DNA from: Bacteroidales bacterium
GTDB taxonomy: Bacteria; Bacteroidota; Bacteroidia; Bacteroidales; UBA932
Assembly (NCBI GenBank): GCA_004554455.1
Contig: SFMG01000012.1
Location: 1 to 46,617, forward strand
Reading direction: 5' to 3'
DNA length: 46,617 nt
Each line of letters begins with the position of its first letter. The stretch's first letter is position 1. Below the pieces are notes generated by a model that was given only the letters and a program-made list of their open reading frames with translations, made no database searches and was not told the origin of the DNA. Below are positions 42,423 to 46,617 of the stretch, piece by piece. The position numbers and the translations under genes were made by a program.

Positions 42423-42685
42423 AGCCGCGCGGTAGTGACGGCCTGCAGGCGAAACCATTCTTCTTCGCAGCGACTACGCAAATCACGAAGCACCCGCAGA
42501 AATGGATATCCGAAAGAAATGAAAATTCAGTTGCTGAGACGGTAGAACCCATGTAAATTCCTTAAATCTTAAAAGTTTTACGGAGACCACTCCTTAAATA
42601 TTATAAGATTTGCGGAGTTTAACTATTTCTTGAGCCTTTCGCCGAATAGACGCAAGCAGCTAAGTACAAACTGCAAAAAACTGAT
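42423..42685. other. intergenic stretch upstream of the metallohydrolase gene
   Basis: Apart from a partial family B copy (42441-42480) and a diverged pair of 26-nt repeats with 32-bp period (42560-42585, 42592-42617; 22 of 26 identical), nothing recognisable is seen. Confidence 0.6.
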
Positions 42686-42693
42686 TATATTTG
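42686..42693 (+). promoter_or_regulatory. candidate -7 box (TATATTTG)
   Basis: Fits TAnnTTTG, about 80 bp before the metallohydrolase start. No -33 TTTG seen. Confidence 0.45.
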
Positions 42694-42774
42694 TATTCCA
42701 CGGAGCTGCCGTGAGACCATACCGGACACAGCCGACACAACAGTTCCCGACAAGAAATGAAACTTCCCGACAAT

Positions 42775-44037
42775 ATGACAAAACACATTCTCCTCAGCTG
42801 CCTGGCAGCACTTGCAGCATCACTGACCATCCAGGCCCAGACACAAAGCCAGTCCACAACCCAATCCACAACCCAATCCACAGACCAGACAGCAGAATAC
42901 CTTCCGCAATGGGAGGAAGGCTGCCTCGACATTCACACCATATCCACAGGCAGAGGTGACGCCTGCCTGATAATAATGCCCGACGGCACCACAATGATGA
43001 TCGACGCGGGAGACAACGGCAAAGCCAAAGACAAACAGCATCCGGACAACAGCCTGCGGGCAGGAGAATGGCAGGCCCGTTATATCAAACACTTCATACA
43101 GGGACTTCCCGGGAACGGAAAAATCGACTACGCACTGATTACCCATCTCCACAACGACCACATGGGCTCCTGCAAAGAGGCCCTGCCGGCGGTAAACGGA
43201 TATCTGCGTTCCGGAATCACCCTCGTCGCCGACGAAATTCCGTACTGCTGCCTGGTGGACAGAGCCTGGCCGGACTACGACTTCCCGTCAAAGGGAAAAG
43301 TCCTGTCCGCGAACAAGGGTTTTATGGAAGAATATTTCAAATTCATTGAATATCAGCGGGGAAAGGGAATGCGTATGGAGCAGTTCCAAGTTGGATCGAA
43401 CAAACAGTTCCGTATGAAATATGCCCGGAAGGCGGAAGCCGGCTTCGAGATACGCAACCTCTGCGCGAACGGCGAACTGTGGACAGGCAAGGGACGCAGA
43501 TGCACGAAAATGTACTCCGGCGACCCTATGCTCTTCGACGAGAATATGAACTCCTGCGCCATACGCCTCCGCTACGGTAAATTCAGTTACTACAACGGCG
43601 GAGACCTCTCCGGCGGCAATTACAATATATACCCGAGCCAGGAGCGCGACTTCGAATCCCTTGTGGGCCCCGTCTGCGGCGAGGTGACGGCAATGAAAGC
43701 CAACCACCACGGCTATTTCGACACCTGCAACGACAATTTCCTCAACGCTCTCGACCCTGAAGTCTTCATCGTAGATGCGCGCAGCAACAATCACCCGGTG
43801 CCGCCTACATTCTCGCGTTTGAGCCGTCCGGATTCAGGACGCGGGGCGTGTGAGTACTATATCACCGTCGATCAGGCGCGGCAGAAACTGGGAGAGGAAC
43901 TCTGGTCGCGTTTCCAGCCATGGGGCCACATAGTCATAAGGGTATATCCCGGAGGCGAAAGCTATCAGGTCTTCGTCCTTGACGCCGACAGTCTCGACTA
44001 CAGGGTGATACACAAGAGCGGACTCAGGCAGCTCTGA
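42775..44037 (+). CDS. secreted metallo-beta-lactamase-fold hydrolase (ComEC C-terminal-like)
   Basis: 420 aa if begun at 42775, which places the signal peptide (ILLSCLAALAASLTIQAQ) at the N-terminus; an ATG 18 bp upstream is also possible. Gln/Ser/Thr tetrapeptide repeats follow (three 12-bp units, 42849-42884). The MBL core has GDACLIIMPDGTTMMIDAG and THLHNDHMG (H124, H126, D128, H129), with a later NHHGYFDT. Such proteins resemble the ComEC/Rec2 metallohydrolase domain and may cleave phosphodiesters outside the cytoplasm. Substrate unknown. Convergent with an AraC regulator. Confidence 0.82.
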   Translation: MTKHILLSCLAALAASLTIQAQTQSQSTTQSTTQSTDQTAEYLPQWEEGCLDIHTISTGRGDACLIIMPDGTTMMIDAGDNGKAKDKQHPDNSLRAGEWQARYIKHFIQGLPGNGKIDYALITHLHNDHMGSCKEALPAVNGYLRSGITLVADEIPYCCLVDRAWPDYDFPSKGKVLSANKGFMEEYFKFIEYQRGKGMRMEQFQVGSNKQFRMKYARKAEAGFEIRNLCANGELWTGKGRRCTKMYSGDPMLFDENMNSCAIRLRYGKFSYYNGGDLSGGNYNIYPSQERDFESLVGPVCGEVTAMKANHHGYFDTCNDNFLNALDPEVFIVDARSNNHPVPPTFSRLSRPDSGRGACEYYITVDQARQKLGEELWSRFQPWGHIVIRVYPGGESYQVFVLDADSLDYRVIHKSGLRQL

Positions 44038-44067
44038 CCAAGAAAGCAGTGACAGCCGTCGGGGAAG

Positions 44068-44925
44068 TCAGCGGCAACGGTAGCCGCGGGGCGAAAGGCC
44101 TGTCACCCGCTTGAAATATTTGCTGAAAAGGGAAGACGAGCCGAAATTCAGTTTCACGGCTATCTGGTCTATGCTCAGTTCGGTGGAGCGCAGCAGGGCC
44201 TTGCTTTCGATGATCGTGAACTCGTCGATCCAGTCCAGCGCAGTCCGGCCCGTCGTATCCTTGACGACCTGGGATATATATTTCGGAGTGACGCATAGCT
44301 TGTCGGCGTACCAGGCGACGTTGCGATATTCGCGATAATTGTCGCGCACCAGCTGCATAAACTGCTTCGACAGCGACTCCTTGCGCGACAGCGACTGGGC
44401 GGGAATATCCTTGCTGCGGTTCAACGCGAAGCCGCAAAACAGCGTCAAAGTCATATATTTGACTGCTTCTAGTCTATATATATTGTCGCTGTCGCCGACC
44501 AGCACGCGCAGCAGAAGATTGAAACTTCGCAATATGACGTTGCTGCCGGCAACCGGGAATACGGGCGACTGCAATATGAGGTGCCGCAGCTGCAGGGATA
44601 CGTTGCCTTCGGCAAGAATGTCGTCTGTCAGTTTCTTGGATATGACTATGACGTCCATAAGCGTATGTTCGCTGCATCGTCCGTGTCGGACTACCATTCC
44701 CTCCAGGGTGATGAGCATACAGGGGGCCTCCATTTTGTAATCGACCATATTGACCTGCAATTCGGCCGTTCCGCTTATCAGGAAGACCGCAAGCGTCGCA
44801 TCCGCAATGAAGGGCTCGCCGCTTTCGTTCCAGTAGGATTTTCGGTCCATCAGACGCAGATCCTTGCCTATGCTCCATGACTTCGAACCCTTTTCGAAGT
44901 AATCGATTTTCTTGAAACTTTGCAC
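44068..44925 (-). CDS. AraC-family transcriptional regulator
   Basis: 285 aa from a GTG start. The N-terminal cupin-like sensor is about 1-150. The C-terminal double HTH (about 190-285) contains NVAWYADKLCVTPKYISQ and IDQIAVKLNFGSSSLFSKYF followed by GLSPRGYR, the usual AraC signature. Ligand and targets unknown. Transcribed away from the 6S-like RNA and towards the metallohydrolase gene. Confidence 0.9.
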   Translation of the reverse strand: MQSFKKIDYFEKGSKSWSIGKDLRLMDRKSYWNESGEPFIADATLAVFLISGTAELQVNMVDYKMEAPCMLITLEGMVVRHGRCSEHTLMDVIVISKKLTDDILAEGNVSLQLRHLILQSPVFPVAGSNVILRSFNLLLRVLVGDSDNIYRLEAVKYMTLTLFCGFALNRSKDIPAQSLSRKESLSKQFMQLVRDNYREYRNVAWYADKLCVTPKYISQVVKDTTGRTALDWIDEFTIIESKALLRSTELSIDQIAVKLNFGSSSLFSKYFKRVTGLSPRGYRCR

Positions 44926-45008
44926 TTTTTTCCGTTTTATCCCGCAAGAAAAGGAAAAATATGAGCATAAACAAGAAAATTATTCCTTTTTTGTTGAGTG
45001 TTCACGCA

Positions 45009-45016
45009 TACCTTTG
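45009..45016 (+). promoter_or_regulatory. -7 box (TACCTTTG) of the candidate small RNA
   Basis: Fits TAnnTTTG. The predicted start, 5-7 nt downstream, coincides with the first base of the RNA's closing stem (45022). A TTTG lies upstream at shorter than ideal spacing (44990-44993). Confidence 0.65.
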
Positions 45017-45020
45017 CCAT

Positions 45021-45200
45021 GTCAAAGCGAGAGGTAAAACGAACTTGACAAATAAACGTGTACTGATAATATTTTCAAAACCGTGCAGATGTCCTGTCGG
45101 AATCGGTCCAAGACAGAGAAACAGAGCACGTCCCGACTCTCACTTTGAACTACAAAAAGAAATCGGTCGCAGATCCCCGGATTGCGGCCGATTGTTTTTT
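45021..45200 (+). ncRNA. candidate 6S-like small RNA (about 180 nt)
   Basis: The 5' segment TCAAAGCGAGAG (45022-45033) pairs with CTCTCACTTTGA (45137-45148) with one mismatch to form a closing stem. An inner ACGTG / CACGT pairing and an apical hairpin CTGTC...GACAG follow, leaving a large purine-rich central bubble. This rod with a central bubble is the 6S RNA plan. A promoter box precedes it and a strong terminator (45161-45200) ends it. No conserved frame is present. Identification as 6S is inference; another regulatory RNA is possible. Confidence 0.6.
45161..45200 (+). terminator. rho-independent terminator of the small RNA
   Basis: AATCGGTCGCA (45161-45171) pairs over 11 bp, with one G-U, with TGCGGCCGATT (45183-45193), then G and six Ts. 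Confidence 0.9.
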
Positions 45201-45247
45201 GCAGCCCTGACTTTACCGATTGCAGCCCCGACTCGTATCGGGACGCA

Positions 45248-46168
45248 TCAACGGCTGCCTATCCAGATGAACAGCATTCCGAGCAAAATGAGGAAGAGGT
45301 CAAAGGCCTTGGCCCTGAGGTTCTTCTCGTGGAAAAGCATTGCTCCGAAAAGGAAGGATACGACCACAGAGCCGCGGCGTATCAGCGATATCACGGAGAT
45401 CATTGCGGACGGGTCCTTCAGGGCAGTCAGATAGCAGACGTCGGCAAGGGATATGAAAAGTGAAATCAGGACTATGGCCCAGTTCCAATGGAAAGGAGTG
45501 CTGTTACGGCGGTTCGGGAACCAGAGCAGGAAAAGGACCGCACTCATCATCAGCATCTGGTAGAACACGTACCAGCTCTGGACAAACATAGGTGAAAGCT
45601 GACGCATCAGGAAGCGGTCGTAGAGTCCGCTGACAGCACCCAATATGGTAGAGAGGGCGACCATCGCCACCCAACGGTTGTGGGTGAAGTCAATCTTTTC
45701 ACGCCTGGATGAACGTCCGAGCAGGAAAACGGAGACAATGGCCAGCAGCACACCGGTCCATTGCCAGAGATTGAGTCTCTCTCCGAATATGAGCATGGCT
45801 CCCAGAAGCACGAGCACCGGACGGGTCGAGTTTATTGGACCGACAATGGTGATGGGGAGATGCTTCAGGCCCATATAGCCGCATATCCAGGATGACAGGA
45901 CTATTGCTGACTTGGCGACGAGAAGCAGATGGGCCCGCCACAGGGGCATGCTTACTCCGCTCTGACAGGCCGTTGTGTCGAAGGCTCCCCCGCTGAACCA
46001 TCCGAATGAGAATATGGAGTCAAGGATGAATGGGCTGAATATCAATGTTTCGAACACCGTATTCAGAAGGAGTACGGGAATGACGGCATTGTCCTTGAGG
46101 GCGACCTTTTTCGAGACGTCGTAGAATCCGAGGAGCAGAGCTGAGAGAAATGCCAGACCAAGCCACAT
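45248..46168 (-). CDS. EamA/DMT-family transporter
   Basis: 306 aa starting at MWLGLAFLSALLLGFYDVSKK; the open frame further upstream runs through repeats C and A and lacks any family-like sequence, so it is excluded. Ten membrane helices in two EamA repeats; the end of the first repeat has the conserved IVGPINSTRPVLVLLGAMLIFGE. Drug/metabolite exporters of this family move small metabolites; substrate unknown. The last conserved segment FLFGAMLFHEKNLRAKAF is typical. Confidence 0.9.
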   Translation of the reverse strand: MWLGLAFLSALLLGFYDVSKKVALKDNAVIPVLLLNTVFETLIFSPFILDSIFSFGWFSGGAFDTTACQSGVSMPLWRAHLLLVAKSAIVLSSWICGYMGLKHLPITIVGPINSTRPVLVLLGAMLIFGERLNLWQWTGVLLAIVSVFLLGRSSRREKIDFTHNRWVAMVALSTILGAVSGLYDRFLMRQLSPMFVQSWYVFYQMLMMSAVLFLLWFPNRRNSTPFHWNWAIVLISLFISLADVCYLTALKDPSAMISVISLIRRGSVVVSFLFGAMLFHEKNLRAKAFDLFLILLGMLFIWIGSR

Positions 46169-46193
46169 AAGAATGAGTTTTTGAAAACGCGCG

Positions 46194-46201
46194 CAAAGGT
46201 A
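46194..46201 (-). promoter_or_regulatory. candidate -7 box (TACCTTTG) for the EamA gene
   Basis: Read on the minus strand it fits TAnnTTTG, about 25 bp before the chosen start at 46168, which supports that start over the upstream extension. Confidence 0.55.
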
Positions 46202-46261
46202 GTAAAAAAATGATACTGCGGGGCGGACTTGTGGCGGAGGTCGGGGCTGCTTTTGGGCGGG

Positions 46262-46476
46262 TGCTGCAGGGAGGGTCGTTGAGCGTGGCGGCTTTTTGGG
46301 CGGGTGCTGCGCACCCTCGGCGGCAAAAACATAGGGAAATGCCGCCTCCAGGCGCATCAGCACCCGCTTTTGCCGCCACTGTCGAACCTGCGTCGAGCCC
46401 GCAGCATACAAAACCTCCAAAGCAAGACTCGTCGTCAACGCGCGATGGACTCGTGCTGGGGGATTTGCTGCTTCCT
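46262..46476 (-). repeat. family C structured element, right copy (inverted)
   Basis: The reverse complement matches 7185-7400 over its whole length, keeping GGCGGCAAAA...TTTTTGCCGCC, GGGTGC-GCA-GCACCC and GCCGCCACGCTCAACGACCC. A further copy of the GCAGCACCCGCCCAAAA motif lies at its outer edge. It starts directly next to a family A hairpin, as on the left. Confidence 0.85.
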
Positions 46477-46617
46477 GCATCGATTCGTGATTTCAAGCCC
46501 AGACTTGAGAATCGATGCAAGGATTTCCTCGTTTCCGGCCTCTTGCGTGCATTGATTCTTAAATTCAAGCCCAGACTTGAGAATCGATGTAAGCTTTTCC
46601 CCGTTTACACCCTCTTT
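46477..46617. repeat. family A array running off the window end (inverted)
   Basis: Hairpins at 46477-46518 and 46549-46590, 72 bp apart, then the linker with CCCCGTTTAC and CCCTCTTT, the reverse of the left-array linker. The second stem, GCATTGATTC / GAATCGATGT, pairs throughout if G-T pairs are allowed. Confidence 0.92.

Noticed and set aside
44961..45434. 157-codon plus-strand frame over the small RNA region
   Set aside because: It crosses the terminator hairpin and the end of the EamA gene, with no domain or membrane pattern that would support a protein.
46169..46480. N-terminal extension of the EamA transporter
   Set aside because: The extension runs through elements C and A; the family-like sequence starts at 46168 and a -7 box lies just upstream of it.

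Overview
The window looks like a chromosomal segment from a GC-rich member of the Bacteroidales. The evidence is the Bacteroidetes-type -7 promoter box (TAnnTTTG) upstream of several transcription units, start codons preceded by A/T-rich leaders (often ATATATG) rather than Shine-Dalgarno sequences, and gene families typical of the phylum (NamZ/DUF1343, DUF4922-SpoIID, HU-CCDC81, Haem_bd peroxidase, PASTA-bearing FtsI). Genus cannot be fixed from the sequence; a Rikenellaceae- or UBA932-like lineage would fit the GC content, but that is a guess.

Layout. 129-3523 (+): a biotin-dependent carboxyltransferase-type protein, a NagD-type HAD phosphatase and RadC. 3564-6040 (-): LEA-like lipoprotein, SPOR protein and sigma-54 (rpoN). 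6041-7508: about 1.5 kb without a credible gene, filled with three families of structured repeats (A, B, C). 7509-15362 (+): miaB, glpK-glpF, a cytochrome c maturation pair (ResB-like, CcsA) with a triheme peroxidase, and an M23 lipoprotein. 15396-30637 (+): a complete dcw division/wall cluster in the order mraZ-rsmH-ftsL-ftsI-murE-mraY-murD-ftsW-murG-murC-ftsQ-ftsA-ftsZ, preceded by four 10-bp-spaced candidate MraZ sites, then gltX. 32193-40777 (-): a run of seven genes (HU-CCDC81 protein, acyl-ACP thioesterase, Nudix, GT2, DUF4922-SpoIID fusion, AmpG-like permease, NamZ) whose last part looks like a muropeptide salvage cassette.

41091-42427 is an accessory pocket: tRNA-Asn with a near-ideal promoter and terminator, relics that resemble a type I restriction system, a small membrane protein, tRNA-Ser(CGA), a 133-bp cloverleaf-like DNA/RNA element and more A repeats. 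From 42775: a secreted metallo-beta-lactamase-fold protein, an AraC regulator, a candidate 180-nt 6S-like RNA with its own promoter and terminator, and an EamA-type transporter. The window ends inside another repeat A/C cluster in inverted orientation.

The most unusual content is non-coding: 72-bp tandem hairpin arrays (family A) whose stems show compensatory base changes, a roughly 215-bp structured element (family C) present at both ends of the window next to a copy of A, the cloverleaf after tRNA-Ser, the 6S-like RNA, and several short tandem duplications that sit exactly at gene ends. The main protein-level novelty is the apparently cytoplasmic fusion of a HIT/GalT-like domain to a SpoIID/LytB domain inside the salvage cassette.
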